DNA from: Planctomonas psychrotolerans
GTDB taxonomy: Bacteria; Actinomycetota; Actinomycetes; Actinomycetales; Microbacteriaceae
Direction of reading: 5' to 3'
Assembly (NCBI RefSeq): GCF_008642235.1
Contig: NZ_SJEV01000002.1
Span: forward strand, 1-64,000
DNA length: 64,000 nucleotides
The first letter of the stretch is position 1, and each line of letters starts with the position of its first letter. Positions 39,546 to 48,551 of the stretch are shown here, one piece after another. Below the pieces are notes generated by a model. That model made no database searches, was not told where the DNA came from, and was given only the letters and a program-made list of their open reading frames with translations. Position numbers and translations under genes: made by a program.

Positions 39546-40823
39546 ATGGCGCCCATCCCGACGTTCGTCGACCCCTCCTCCATTCAGTTCAGCTGGTCCA
39601 GCATCGGCGACTTCTTCGCCGCGCTCGCTCCGTTCTTCCCCATCGCCATCGCCGGCACCGTGGTGTGGGCCCTCTGGCTCTACCGCGTCATCCTGTCACG
39701 GCGTGCGACGCCGATCGAGAGCGACTTCCGCACCACGACCTCGGTGATCGTGCCCTCCTACCGCGAGGATCCGGACATCCTTCTGCGTTGCCTCGACAGC
39801 TGGCGCTCGCACAACCCGACCGAGATCATCGTCGTGCTCGACGTGGGGGACACCGAGGCGTACGAGCGCATCAGCGCGCTCGGCGACCGCAGGGTCACCC
39901 CCGTGCTCTTCCACCACGCCGGCAAGCGCTCCGCGCTGGGGGTCGGCATCCGCATGGCCACGTCGGAGTTACTCGTGCTCACCGACTCCGATACCTCCTG
40001 GAAGCCGGGGCTGCTCGAGAACGTGCAGAAGCCGTTCGCCGATCCGATGGTCGGTGGTGTGGGCACGCAGCAGAACGTGTACCAGCGGGAGACGAGCGTG
40101 TGGCGGCGGATCGCCGACTGGCTCGTCAACCTCCGCTACTACGACTACGTGCCGGCGATGGGGAAGGCGGGTGCGGTGCCGTGCCTGTCCGGCCGTACCG
40201 CCGTCTACCGCCGCTCGGCCGTGCTGCCGGTGCTGGAGAACCTCGAGAACGAGTTCTTCCTGGGGCGTCGGTGCGTCTCGGGCGACGACGGTCGGCTGAC
40301 CTGGCTCGTTCTCGCCTCCGGCTACCGCACCGTGCACCAGTCCTCGGCACTGGCCATCTCGATGTTCCCGTCGACCTTCCGCGCCTTCGTCAAGCAGCGG
40401 GTGCGATGGAGCAGGAACTCCTACCGCTGCTACCTCACCGCCATCGCCAAGGGGTGGTTGTGGCGCACGCCGTTCGTCACGAAGATCACCGTGCTGCAAA
40501 TCCTGCTCACCCCGGTGACCATGGGTCTGACGATCTTCTACCTGCTGTTCAGCCGACTGGAGCTCAGCACACTGGGCATCGCCGCGACCGTGGGGTGGCT
40601 GCTGCTCGGCCGCGGCATCCGGGGCATCTCGCACCTCGTCCGGCACCCCGGCGACATCGTGCTGCTGCCCCTTCTCGCCCTGACGGTCATCTTCATCTCC
40701 CTGCCCATCAAGGTGTACGCCTTCGCCACGATGAACAAGCAGGGCTGGCTCACCCGGCACGCGGACACCGTCGGTGGCGACGGCCAGAACGCCCGCACTC
40801 TCGTGACCGAGGTCGCCGCCTGA
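39546..40823 (+). CDS. Membrane glycosyltransferase family 2, hyaluronan-synthase-like
   Basis: The 425-residue processive GT2 enzyme has one N-terminal helix (about 22-48), a cytoplasmic GT-A domain and three to four C-terminal helices (about 305-400). The active-site motifs are all present: VVLDVGD (97-102), TDSD (146-149), SGDDGRLT (GDD 246-248) and QRVRW (284-288). The arrangement SGDD-x-LT with QxxRW matches hyaluronan and NodC-type synthases that polymerise and export a beta-linked chain. With a UDP-glucose dehydrogenase at the end of the operon, UDP-glucuronate is a likely substrate. The second sugar, if any, is unknown. Its stop overlaps the start of the next gene (TGATG). Confidence 0.85.
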   Translation: MAPIPTFVDPSSIQFSWSSIGDFFAALAPFFPIAIAGTVVWALWLYRVILSRRATPIESDFRTTTSVIVPSYREDPDILLRCLDSWRSHNPTEIIVVLDVGDTEAYERISALGDRRVTPVLFHHAGKRSALGVGIRMATSELLVLTDSDTSWKPGLLENVQKPFADPMVGGVGTQQNVYQRETSVWRRIADWLVNLRYYDYVPAMGKAGAVPCLSGRTAVYRRSAVLPVLENLENEFFLGRRCVSGDDGRLTWLVLASGYRTVHQSSALAISMFPSTFRAFVKQRVRWSRNSYRCYLTAIAKGWLWRTPFVTKITVLQILLTPVTMGLTIFYLLFSRLELSTLGIAATVGWLLLGRGIRGISHLVRHPGDIVLLPLLALTVIFISLPIKVYAFATMNKQGWLTRHADTVGGDGQNARTLVTEVAA

Positions 40824-42754
40824 TGCGCGCTCTCGTCACCGGCATCGCGTCGGCCTTGCTCGTACCCGCGCTCGTCGCTGTCCCCGTCGGCTCGGCGACC
40901 GCGGCCGAAAAACCCGACGCGTCCGCGCCCCGCGCCTCCGACGCCTCGATCACCGGGGAGCGGTACACGGGCGACCCGAGCGCCGAAGCTCTCATGGTCG
41001 CCGCGGAGGATCGCCGCATCATCGACGTACGGGCCGTGGCCAACGCCGCCAAGTGGACCGGTGCCAGCCAGTACAAGCCGTACCGGCTCGTCACCGGCAA
41101 CACGTACACGCTCGTGCTCACGGAACGCGATGCGGAGTACAGCTTCGACAACCTGCTCGCGCTGTCACCGCGGTCGCTGGTGCGTCAACCCGACGGCTCG
41201 TATCTGCTCACCGAGAACATCGTCGTGGAGGAGGGTGCCACCCTCAACCTGCGCGACGACGACGGCCTCGAGCTGCGGCTGGCGAGCAACGAGGACTACT
41301 TCGTGTCCATCGTCACGATGGGCGGGTCGCTGGTGCTCGCCGGTACGGCGGAGGAGCCGGTCGAGGTGACCAGCTGGGACATCCACTCGGGGGAACCGGA
41401 CAGGGACACCTCCGACGGGCGCTCCTACGTCCGGGTCGTCGGCGGCCACGCCGCTTTCTCCTACGCGGAGTTCCACGACCTCGGATTCTGGTCGGGCATG
41501 ACCGGTGGTGTCTCGCTCACCGGCACCGAGTTGCCGGCCGAGCTCCCGAAGGACCAGGAGGAAGCCGCCGAAGCCGCGGCGGGCGACGCCCTGAAGCCGA
41601 CCGTCTACGGCACGGAACTGATCCCCGCCGAACCCGTCGAGGGCGAGCCGTCGACCCTGGCGCTGGAACCGGACCTCACCGGTTACAGCTACGTGTCCGC
41701 GACGATCGCCAACGCCAGGTTCTCCGACAACGCCTTCGGCCTGTTCGTCACGAGCGCCGACAACGTCGACGTGCGCGACGCGGTGGTGGAGAACAGCCTT
41801 GTCGACGGGATGACCTTCCACCGGAACGTCACCAACAGCCGGGTGTCGCGCGTGACCGCCCGGAACAACGCGGTCGACGGCATCAGCCTCGCGCGAGCCA
41901 CCTCGGGCGTCACGCTCGAACGGGTCACGGCGACGGACAACGGACGCAACGGGATCTCCATCGACGGTCGCCCGCTCACCGAGGGACCCAGCCCCACCGG
42001 GCTGCCGATCGGCGTGTACGGCAACAACGAGGTGACCAACTCCACGGCCACGGACAACGGCCGGTACGGCATCGAGATCGCCGGCGGCACGAACCTGATC
42101 GTCGACAACAACGCGGTGCGGAACAACGAGATCGGCATCGTCGTCAGCGACGGCGTGGACTCGGTGACGATCACCGACAACCTCGTCGAGGACTCGGACC
42201 TGCAGGGAGTGGCGTTGCGGGAGGACGTCACCGACGCCACCGTGCAGGGCAACACCGTCGTGGGCGGGGACATCGGGATCTACCTGCGCGACGCCTACGG
42301 CGTCATCGCGCGCAACGAGGTCGAAGACGTCACCAACCACGCCATCACCCTCATCGGCACCGCGGCCACCTCCACCGTGCAGGGCAACACCGCATCGGGA
42401 AGCGGACCGAGCGCCATCGACGTCAAGCGGGCCGCCGACACGGCCGTGGTGCGCACGAACGATCTCACGGGCTGGCGCAGCACCAAGCCGCTCGACGTGG
42501 TGCTGCGCAGCATCTTCCAGCCCCTCACGGTCATGTGGCTGAGTCTCGGACTGCTGGTGGTGGTCTCGGCGATCACCAGCGTGCGACGGAAGAGGAGCGG
42601 TATCGTGCACCCCTACGCCAATCTCGCCCCGCTCGCGTCCTTCAGCAAGGGAGTGGTGCTGCCCGAGGAGGCCGGTGCGGGACGGCACCGCCTCACCCAG
42701 ATGTTCCCCGACTCCCGCCCTCACGGCAGCGACGAAACCGGACGGACCGTATGA
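40823..42754 (+). CDS. Membrane-anchored right-handed beta-helix protein (AlgG/NosD-like repeats)
   Basis: The 643-residue protein has a Sec signal peptide (about 1-28) and a beta-rich N-terminal domain. A long right-handed parallel beta-helix follows at about 290-550, with stacked turns such as DGMTFHRNVTNSRVSRVTARN, DGISLARATSGVTLERVTATDN and YGIEIAGGTNLIVDNNAVRNN. One transmembrane helix (about 567-590) precedes an RRKR stop-transfer signal and a cytoplasmic tail. The helix is thus displayed outside the membrane. The repeat pattern resembles mannuronan epimerase AlgG, but the DPHD catalytic motif of those epimerases is not present. It may modify, cleave or guide the polymer made by the adjacent synthase. 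Start ATG 40823 overlaps the synthase stop. Confidence 0.8.
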   Translation: MRALVTGIASALLVPALVAVPVGSATAAEKPDASAPRASDASITGERYTGDPSAEALMVAAEDRRIIDVRAVANAAKWTGASQYKPYRLVTGNTYTLVLTERDAEYSFDNLLALSPRSLVRQPDGSYLLTENIVVEEGATLNLRDDDGLELRLASNEDYFVSIVTMGGSLVLAGTAEEPVEVTSWDIHSGEPDRDTSDGRSYVRVVGGHAAFSYAEFHDLGFWSGMTGGVSLTGTELPAELPKDQEEAAEAAAGDALKPTVYGTELIPAEPVEGEPSTLALEPDLTGYSYVSATIANARFSDNAFGLFVTSADNVDVRDAVVENSLVDGMTFHRNVTNSRVSRVTARNNAVDGISLARATSGVTLERVTATDNGRNGISIDGRPLTEGPSPTGLPIGVYGNNEVTNSTATDNGRYGIEIAGGTNLIVDNNAVRNNEIGIVVSDGVDSVTITDNLVEDSDLQGVALREDVTDATVQGNTVVGGDIGIYLRDAYGVIARNEVEDVTNHAITLIGTAATSTVQGNTASGSGPSAIDVKRAADTAVVRTNDLTGWRSTKPLDVVLRSIFQPLTVMWLSLGLLVVVSAITSVRRKRSGIVHPYANLAPLASFSKGVVLPEEAGAGRHRLTQMFPDSRPHGSDETGRTV

Positions 42755-43869
42755 ACGTGCCCCTGAGACGGTTCTGGGTCGTCATCCTCGCGTCCTTCGT
42801 CGCCGGTGCTCTCGCCGTGGGCGTGCTCTGGGCCACGATCGCCGGAGCGGCCGGTCCGGCGGCGCAGGGATCCGGCGGCACCTCGTCGGAAACCCCGCCC
42901 GGTCCCGCACCGGCTCCCGAACCGGAACCGACGGACAGCGGTGAGCCGTCCCCGGGCACGGGTACCGCCGCCGTGAGTGCGGAGTGCCCGGAACCGACCG
43001 TGGAGGTAGCCACCGCCGACGAGCTGGAGGATGCCCTCACCGAGGTGAACCCGGGCGACGTCATCGGTCTCGACCCGGGACGGTACGTCGGCAACTTCGT
43101 CGCGGCCACCTCCGGCACCGCCGCCGAGCCGATCTTCCTGTGCGGCTCGACGGACGCGGTGCTCGATGGCGACGACCCGGAAGACGGCTACGTCTTCCAC
43201 CTCGACGGAGCCGAATACTGGAACCTGGTGGGCTTCACGGTGACCAACGGCCAGAAGGGCGTGATGGCCGACGGCACCGTGGGCTCCGTTCTGCGGGAAC
43301 TGACCGTGCACACGATCGGTGACGAGGCGATCCACCTCCGCGCCTTCAGCAGCGACAACCTCGTGACCGGCAACACCATCTCCGAAACGGGGCTGCGGAA
43401 GCCCAAGTTCGGTGAGGGCGTCTACATCGGAACCGCCGAAAGCAACTGGTGCGACATCAGCGACTGCGAGCCGGACACCAGCGACCGGAACGTGGTGAGC
43501 GACAACGAGATCTTCGACACCACATCCGAGAGCGTCGACGTGAAGGAGGGCACCACCGGCGGCGTCGTGCGCGGCAACACCTTCGAGGGGTCGGCCATCA
43601 CCGGCGCCGACTCCTGGGTCGACATCAAGGGCAACGGCTACCTCATCGAGGACAACGTCGGCACGAACTCACCGCTCGACGGATTCCAGACGCACGAAAT
43701 CCGAAGCGGATGGGGCACCGACAACGTCTTCCGCTCCAATACCGCCGAGGTGAACGGACCCGGATTCGGGTACTCGCTCACGCCCGTGCTCGACAACGTG
43801 GTGGAGTGCGACAACACCGCCACCGCCGCAGCCGAGGGCGTCGCCAACGTGGAGTGCACCCGCCGCTAG
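42751..43869 (+). CDS. Second membrane-anchored right-handed beta-helix protein
   Basis: A 372-residue protein with an N-terminal transmembrane anchor (about 9-33) and a Pro/Glu/Ser-rich linker (about 45-72). The rest is a compact beta-helix with DUF1565-like entry (VATADELEDALTEVNPGDVIGLDPGRYVGNF) and turns such as DEAIHLRAFSSDNLVTGNTI and SESVDVKEGTTGGVVRGNTFEG. Two Cys pairs (SAEC/FLC and WCDISDC) suggest disulfides outside the cell. The layout is seen in polysaccharide lyases and epimerases, but no catalytic set can be assigned with confidence. ATG 42751 overlaps the previous stop (ATGA), so it is cotranslated. It is anchored at the end opposite to that of its neighbour. Confidence 0.8.
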   Translation: MNVPLRRFWVVILASFVAGALAVGVLWATIAGAAGPAAQGSGGTSSETPPGPAPAPEPEPTDSGEPSPGTGTAAVSAECPEPTVEVATADELEDALTEVNPGDVIGLDPGRYVGNFVAATSGTAAEPIFLCGSTDAVLDGDDPEDGYVFHLDGAEYWNLVGFTVTNGQKGVMADGTVGSVLRELTVHTIGDEAIHLRAFSSDNLVTGNTISETGLRKPKFGEGVYIGTAESNWCDISDCEPDTSDRNVVSDNEIFDTTSESVDVKEGTTGGVVRGNTFEGSAITGADSWVDIKGNGYLIEDNVGTNSPLDGFQTHEIRSGWGTDNVFRSNTAEVNGPGFGYSLTPVLDNVVECDNTATAAAEGVANVECTRR

Positions 43870-43990
43870 ACCGCCCCGACCCCCTCTTGTCCACCTTCCT
43901 CTCTCCACCCGCGCTTGTCTCCACCCGCGCGTTCCCACCCGTGCGTTCCCACCCGAACTCCTTCACCCCATTCCCATCCCAGGAGGACCC

Positions 43991-45451
43991 ATGTCCCACA
44001 CACCCACCGCCCCTGCCGCTTCCTCGTCCCCTCGAACGACGCCCCTACCGAGGATCACCGTCATCGGCACCGGCTACCTCGGCGCCACCCACGCGATCTG
44101 CATGGCCACCCTCGGCTACGAGGTGCTCGGCCTCGACGTCGACCCGGGCAAGGTCGAGGCGCTCCGCGCCGGGCGCGTGCCGTTCTACGAGCCCGGGCTG
44201 CCCGAGAAGCTCGCCGAGGCGCTCGACACCGGACGGCTCCGCTTCACCACCAGCTTCGACGAGGCCGCCGAGTTCGGCGACGTGCACTTCGTCTGCGTCG
44301 GGACCCCGCAGGCCAAGGACTCGCCCGCGGCCGACCTGACCTATGTCGACTCCGCGTTCGTCGCCCTCGCCAGCCGGATCACCCGCAAGGCGCTTCTCGT
44401 CGGCAAGTCGACCGTGCCGATCGGCACCGCCGCCCGCCTCACCGCGCTGGTGCAGCAGGCCTCACCCATCGGAGCCGAACTCGAAGTCGCCTGGAACCCG
44501 GAGTTCCTGCGCGAGGGCTTCGCGGTGCAGGACACGCTGCACCCCGACCGCCTCGTGTTCGGGGTGGCCTCGGAGTGGGCGGAGCGGGAGCTCCGCACGG
44601 CGTTCCGGCCGATCCTCGAGGAGGGCACCCCCGTCGTCATCGCGGATCTGGCCACGGCGGAACTCGTCAAGGTCGCCGCCAACTCGTTCCTCGCCACCAA
44701 GATCTCCTACATCAACGCCATGGCCGAGGTGTGCGAGGCGACGGGAGCCGACGTGAACCTCCTCGCCACGGCGCTCGGGCTCGACGACCGCATCGGGGCA
44801 CGGTTCCTGAAGCCCGGCCTCGGCTTCGGCGGCGGCTGCCTGCCGAAGGACATCCGCGCGTTCAAGTACCGCGCGGAGGAGCTGGGTGTCGGGTCCGCCG
44901 TCGCCTTCCTCGGCGAGGTCGACGACATCAACAACCGTCGGCGCGTCCGTACGGTGGACATCATCCGCGATCTCGCGGGCGGGTCGCTCGACGGCGTGCG
45001 GGTCGCCGCACTCGGCGCGGCATTCAAGCCGAACTCCGACGACATCCGCGACGCCCCCGCCCTCGACGTGGCACGCATGCTCTACCTGGAGGGCGCGACC
45101 GTCACGGTGTACGACCCGGAGGCGAACACGAACGCGCACCGGCTCTACCCCGACCTGAACTACGTCGATTCGCTTGCCGAGGTGGTGGCGGATGCCGACG
45201 TGGTCGCGCTCCTCACCGAGTGGCAGGAGTTCCGTGACGCCGACCCGTCGGACCTCGCCGCGCTGGTGCGGAGCCGCCGCATCGTCGACGGCCGGCACGC
45301 CTTGGACGCCGATGCTTACCGCGCCGCCGGATGGGAGTACCGCGCCCTCGGACGCCCAGCGCAGTCCGGCACGGTCGCCCTCGACACGGACTCGCGGGAC
45401 GACGTGGCGCGGGAGGAGCACGTCGCCGCGCCCGAGTCCCAGCCGGTGTAG
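43991..45451 (+). CDS. UDP-glucose 6-dehydrogenase
   Basis: The 486-residue enzyme oxidises UDP-glucose to UDP-glucuronate with 2 NAD+. It has the Rossmann motif GTGYLG at 26-31, the KSTVPIGTA stretch, VAWNPEFLREGFAVQDTLHPDR, Lys about 227 in ELVKVAANSF, and the catalytic Cys about 283 in FGGGCLPKDIRAFK. The C-terminal domain shows GAAFKPNSDDIRDAP. UDP specificity over GDP-mannose is inferred from overall similarity and is not certain. AGGAGG lies 5 nt before the ATG. The 121-base gap from the beta-helix gene is pyrimidine-rich with short ccacccg repeats. It supplies the uronate donor for the operon's synthase. Confidence 0.9.
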   Translation: MSHTPTAPAASSSPRTTPLPRITVIGTGYLGATHAICMATLGYEVLGLDVDPGKVEALRAGRVPFYEPGLPEKLAEALDTGRLRFTTSFDEAAEFGDVHFVCVGTPQAKDSPAADLTYVDSAFVALASRITRKALLVGKSTVPIGTAARLTALVQQASPIGAELEVAWNPEFLREGFAVQDTLHPDRLVFGVASEWAERELRTAFRPILEEGTPVVIADLATAELVKVAANSFLATKISYINAMAEVCEATGADVNLLATALGLDDRIGARFLKPGLGFGGGCLPKDIRAFKYRAEELGVGSAVAFLGEVDDINNRRRVRTVDIIRDLAGGSLDGVRVAALGAAFKPNSDDIRDAPALDVARMLYLEGATVTVYDPEANTNAHRLYPDLNYVDSLAEVVADADVVALLTEWQEFRDADPSDLAALVRSRRIVDGRHALDADAYRAAGWEYRALGRPAQSGTVALDTDSRDDVAREEHVAAPESQPV

Positions 45452-45455
45452 TCGT

Positions 45456-46034
45456 TCAACCGGGGTCGCTGATGTCGGCGATCGTCGCGTCGAGGGAGAC
45501 CAGCAGGTCGTCGGCCTGCACGAACAGGCTGTACCCGTGCGCACCCGCACCCATGGCGATGCGGCTCCCGACCATCGATCCGTCGGCGAACACCGGCCAG
45601 GCCGTCGAGCTGCCGAGCGGGGTGATCGTGCCCCGCTCGTAGCCGGTCGCCTCGAGCGCGAGGGACGCCTCCGGCAGACGAAGCTTGTTCACTCCGACCA
45701 CGGCTCGGAGCTTCGGCCACGACAGTTGGCGATCGCCCGGCACCAGCGCGAAAAGGTACTGCCCGTCGTGCCGACGCACCACGAGCGACTTCACCACGTC
45801 GGCGGGCGTGATCCCGAGGAGGGCCGCCGCCGCGCCGAGGCTGTCGGCGGCCGGGCGGTGCACCACCTCGATCGCGAGCCCGCGCGCCGCGGCATCTTCC
45901 CGCACCCGGCCGAGGCCGGGCGCCGAGGAATCCCCGTCGGGCGTATCCGCGGAGGTCGAGTCGTGGTCGGGCGCGATGGCGGGCCTCCTCGTTCGATGCG
46001 GCTGCCGGTCTCTGGGAGAATGAAGCGGTGTCAA
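45456..46034 (-). CDS. YbaK/EbsC-type aminoacyl-tRNA deacylase
   Basis: The YbaK domain spans about residues 45-190 of the longest reading: HRPAADSLGAAAALLGITPADVVKSLVVR with the conserved catalytic Lys, VVGVNKLRLPEASLALEATGYERGTITPLGSS and MGAGAHGYSLFVQADDL. Such proteins clear mischarged Cys- or Ala-tRNA in trans. The first 43 residues are a disordered Arg/Asp/Pro-rich tail, and the ATG at 46034 overlaps the divergent dusB start. A GTG at 45905 just before the domain is therefore a serious alternative start. The gene converges on the exopolysaccharide operon with a 4-base gap. Confidence 0.85.
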   Translation of the reverse strand: MTPLHSPRDRQPHRTRRPAIAPDHDSTSADTPDGDSSAPGLGRVREDAAARGLAIEVVHRPAADSLGAAAALLGITPADVVKSLVVRRHDGQYLFALVPGDRQLSWPKLRAVVGVNKLRLPEASLALEATGYERGTITPLGSSTAWPVFADGSMVGSRIAMGAGAHGYSLFVQADDLLVSLDATIADISDPG

Positions 46035-47206
46035 CGCTATACGCTCCCGCCCCCAGCCTGTCGATCGGCCCGCTCGCCCTCGATGTGCCGGTCGTGCTGG
46101 CGCCGATGGCCGGCATCACGAACACCGCGTTCCGCCGGTTGTGCCGCGAATTCGGCGCCGGCCTGTACGTGAGCGAGATGATCACGAGTCGCGCACTCGT
46201 CGAGCGGACGCCGGAGTCCATGCGGCTCATCACCCACCACCCATCCGAGACGCCGCGCTCGATCCAGCTCTACGGTGTCGACCCGAAGACGGTGTCCGAG
46301 GCGGTGACGATGCTCGTCGCCGAAGACCGCGCCGACCACATCGACCTCAACTTCGGCTGCCCGGTGCCCAAGGTCACCCGCAAGGGCGGCGGGGCCGCCC
46401 TGCCCTGGAAGCTCGGGCTTTTCCGCGAGATCGTCGAGCGCGCGGTGTCCGCGGCCGGTGACGTGCCGCTTACCGTGAAGATGCGCAAGGGCATCGACAG
46501 CGACCACCTCACCTACCTGGAAGCCGGTAAGGCCGCCGAGGGGGCGGGCGTCGCGTCGATCGCCCTGCACGCCCGCACGGCCGCCGAGTTCTACTCCGGA
46601 ACCGCCGACTGGTCCGCCATCGAGAAGCTCAAGCAGACCGTGACCGGCGTGCCGGTGCTCGGCAACGGCGACATCTGGTCGGCCGCCGACGCCATCCGCA
46701 TGGTCGAAACCACCGGATGCGACGGAGTCGTCGTCGGACGCGGGTGCCTCGGGCGTCCCTGGCTCTTCGGCGACCTGGCGGCGGCATTCCGGGATCTCGC
46801 CGCCGGCGGAACGGGAACGACCGTCGACACCTATCGCCCCGACCTCGGCCAGGTGGCCGCCACCTTCCGCCGGCACGCGGAACTGCTGGTCGAGTTCTTC
46901 GGGGACGAGGACCGGGGCTGCCGCGACATCCGCAAGCACGTCGCCTGGTACTTCAAGGGGTACCCGGTGGGCGGCGACCTGCGCGCGAGCCTTGCCACCG
47001 TGACCAGCCTCCAGTTGCTCGACGACCTGCTCGGAACCCTCGACCCCGACCTGCCCTACCCCGGCGAGGACGCCGAGGGCGCCCGCGGCCGTGCCGGCTC
47101 GCCCAAGCGACCCGCCCTGCCCGACCGCTGGCTGGAGTCCCGCGAGCTCGGCGAGCACTCGCGCGGAGAGCTGGCGATGGCCGAGCTGAGCCACAGTGGG
47201 GGATAG
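46028..47206 (+). CDS. dusB: tRNA dihydrouridine synthase (DusB type)
   Basis: A 392-residue flavoprotein that reduces uridines in the tRNA D-loop. The FMN TIM barrel begins with VVLAPMAGITNTAFRRLC, has the catalytic Cys at about 111 in NFGCPVPKVTRKGGGAALP, then VKMRKGID, LHARTA, VLGNGDIWSA and GVVVGRGCLGRPWLF. The C-terminal helical domain carries RKHVAWYFKGYPVG. A GAGAAT box at 46016-46021 ends 6 nt before GTG 46028. Its end overlaps the dgt start by 11 bases. Confidence 0.94.
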   Translation: MSTLYAPAPSLSIGPLALDVPVVLAPMAGITNTAFRRLCREFGAGLYVSEMITSRALVERTPESMRLITHHPSETPRSIQLYGVDPKTVSEAVTMLVAEDRADHIDLNFGCPVPKVTRKGGGAALPWKLGLFREIVERAVSAAGDVPLTVKMRKGIDSDHLTYLEAGKAAEGAGVASIALHARTAAEFYSGTADWSAIEKLKQTVTGVPVLGNGDIWSAADAIRMVETTGCDGVVVGRGCLGRPWLFGDLAAAFRDLAAGGTGTTVDTYRPDLGQVAATFRRHAELLVEFFGDEDRGCRDIRKHVAWYFKGYPVGGDLRASLATVTSLQLLDDLLGTLDPDLPYPGEDAEGARGRAGSPKRPALPDRWLESRELGEHSRGELAMAELSHSGG

Positions 47207-48455
47207 CGGCGGGTACACCGGTGCGGATCGGGAGCGCTGGCTCCCCGAGGTGCACAGCTCCCGCCGCAGCGACTTCGCCCGCGACCGCGCGCGCCTGCTG
47301 CACTCGAGCGCGCTCCGCCGACTGGCCGCGAAGACGCAGGTGCTCAGCCCCTCGGCGGGGCTCGACTTCGCGCGTAACCGACTGACGCATTCCCTCGAAG
47401 TGGCTCAGGTGGGCCGCGAACTCGCGACGAGTCTCGGGCTCGATCCGGATGTCGTGGACACCGCGTGCCTCGCTCACGACCTCGGGCATCCGCCGTTCGG
47501 CCACAACGGGGAACGGGCGCTGAACGAGTGGGCGTCGGGTATCGGCGGCTTCGAGGGCAACGCCCAGACCCTCCGCCTGCTGACCCGGCTCGAACCGAAG
47601 GTGTTCGGTCCCGACGGCAGCGTGTACGGGCTGAATCTCACCCGGGCGAGCCTCGATGCGAGCTGCAAGTACCCATGGCCCGCACGCACGGGCGTGCCCG
47701 ACCCCAGCGGCCGGCAGAAGTTCGGCTTCTACGACGACGACCGTGCCGCCTTCGAGTGGGTGCGGTCGGGTGCCCCCGACCGTCGACGCTGCGTCGAAGC
47801 CCAGGTGATGGACCTGTCCGACGACATCGCCTACTCGGTGCACGACTTCGAGGACGCCGTGTTCGGCGGCTACATCGACGTCCGCTCGCTCAGCGCTCGC
47901 GTGGACCATGACGAACTCGTGAGCGCCATGCACACCTGGGTGGGCGGCGAGATCTCGCATGACGAACTCATCGCGGCGTTCGACCGGCTCGATTCCCTCG
48001 ACGTGTGGATAGACCGGTGGGATGGCGGACGGCACGATCAGGCGATGCTGAAGAACCTCACGAGTCAGTTGATCGGCCGATTCGCCGGCGCCGCCACGCG
48101 AGCCACCCGTGACGCGTACCCCGGCGACGACCTCCGCAGATTCGGGGCGGAGGTGATCGTTCCGCGCGAGGTTCAGGCGGAGATCGCCGTGTTGAAGGGC
48201 ATCGTGGCCGCCTTCGTCATGTCGAAGACGACTCGGCAGCCGATCTACCTGCAGCAGCGCGAGATCCTCACCGCGTTGGCCGGGATGCTCTACTACCGAG
48301 GCCCCGACGAACTCGATCCGGGATTCACCGCCGATTGGCACGCCGCAGCGGATGACGCCGCGCGGAAACGGGTCGTAGTGGACCAGGTGGCCAGCCTGAC
48401 CGACCAGTCCGCCCTGCTCTGGTACGAGCGCCTCGTCCCCGGCACCCCGCTGTAG
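47196..48455 (+). CDS. dgt: Deoxyguanosinetriphosphate triphosphohydrolase-like protein
   Basis: The 419-residue HD-domain protein shows RSDFARDRARLLHSSALRRLAAKTQV, HSLEVAQVGRELA and the HD pair CLAHDLGHPPFGHNGE, followed by SDDIAYSVHDFED. This is the dGTPase type 2 family, which hydrolyses dNTPs to deoxynucleoside and triphosphate. GTG 47196 lies inside the end of dusB. The dusB-dgt-dnaG order is conserved in actinobacteria and links it to nucleotide supply for replication. Confidence 0.93.
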   Translation: MGDSGGYTGADRERWLPEVHSSRRSDFARDRARLLHSSALRRLAAKTQVLSPSAGLDFARNRLTHSLEVAQVGRELATSLGLDPDVVDTACLAHDLGHPPFGHNGERALNEWASGIGGFEGNAQTLRLLTRLEPKVFGPDGSVYGLNLTRASLDASCKYPWPARTGVPDPSGRQKFGFYDDDRAAFEWVRSGAPDRRRCVEAQVMDLSDDIAYSVHDFEDAVFGGYIDVRSLSARVDHDELVSAMHTWVGGEISHDELIAAFDRLDSLDVWIDRWDGGRHDQAMLKNLTSQLIGRFAGAATRATRDAYPGDDLRRFGAEVIVPREVQAEIAVLKGIVAAFVMSKTTRQPIYLQQREILTALAGMLYYRGPDELDPGFTADWHAAADDAARKRVVVDQVASLTDQSALLWYERLVPGTPL

Positions 48456-48551
48456 CGAGCCGTCCCGCACGCCCGCCCCTCCGCAGCCGCGTCGTTCACA
48501 CAGAGCACCGACGCGGTCGGGGGTCGGGCGGCGCGAACGTAGAATCGACTC

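Noticed and set aside
40823-42754. Assignment as mannuronan C5-epimerase AlgG
   Set aside because: The beta-helix repeats are similar, but the DPHD motif is missing and the operon makes UDP-glucuronate rather than GDP-mannuronate. Kept as a beta-helix protein.
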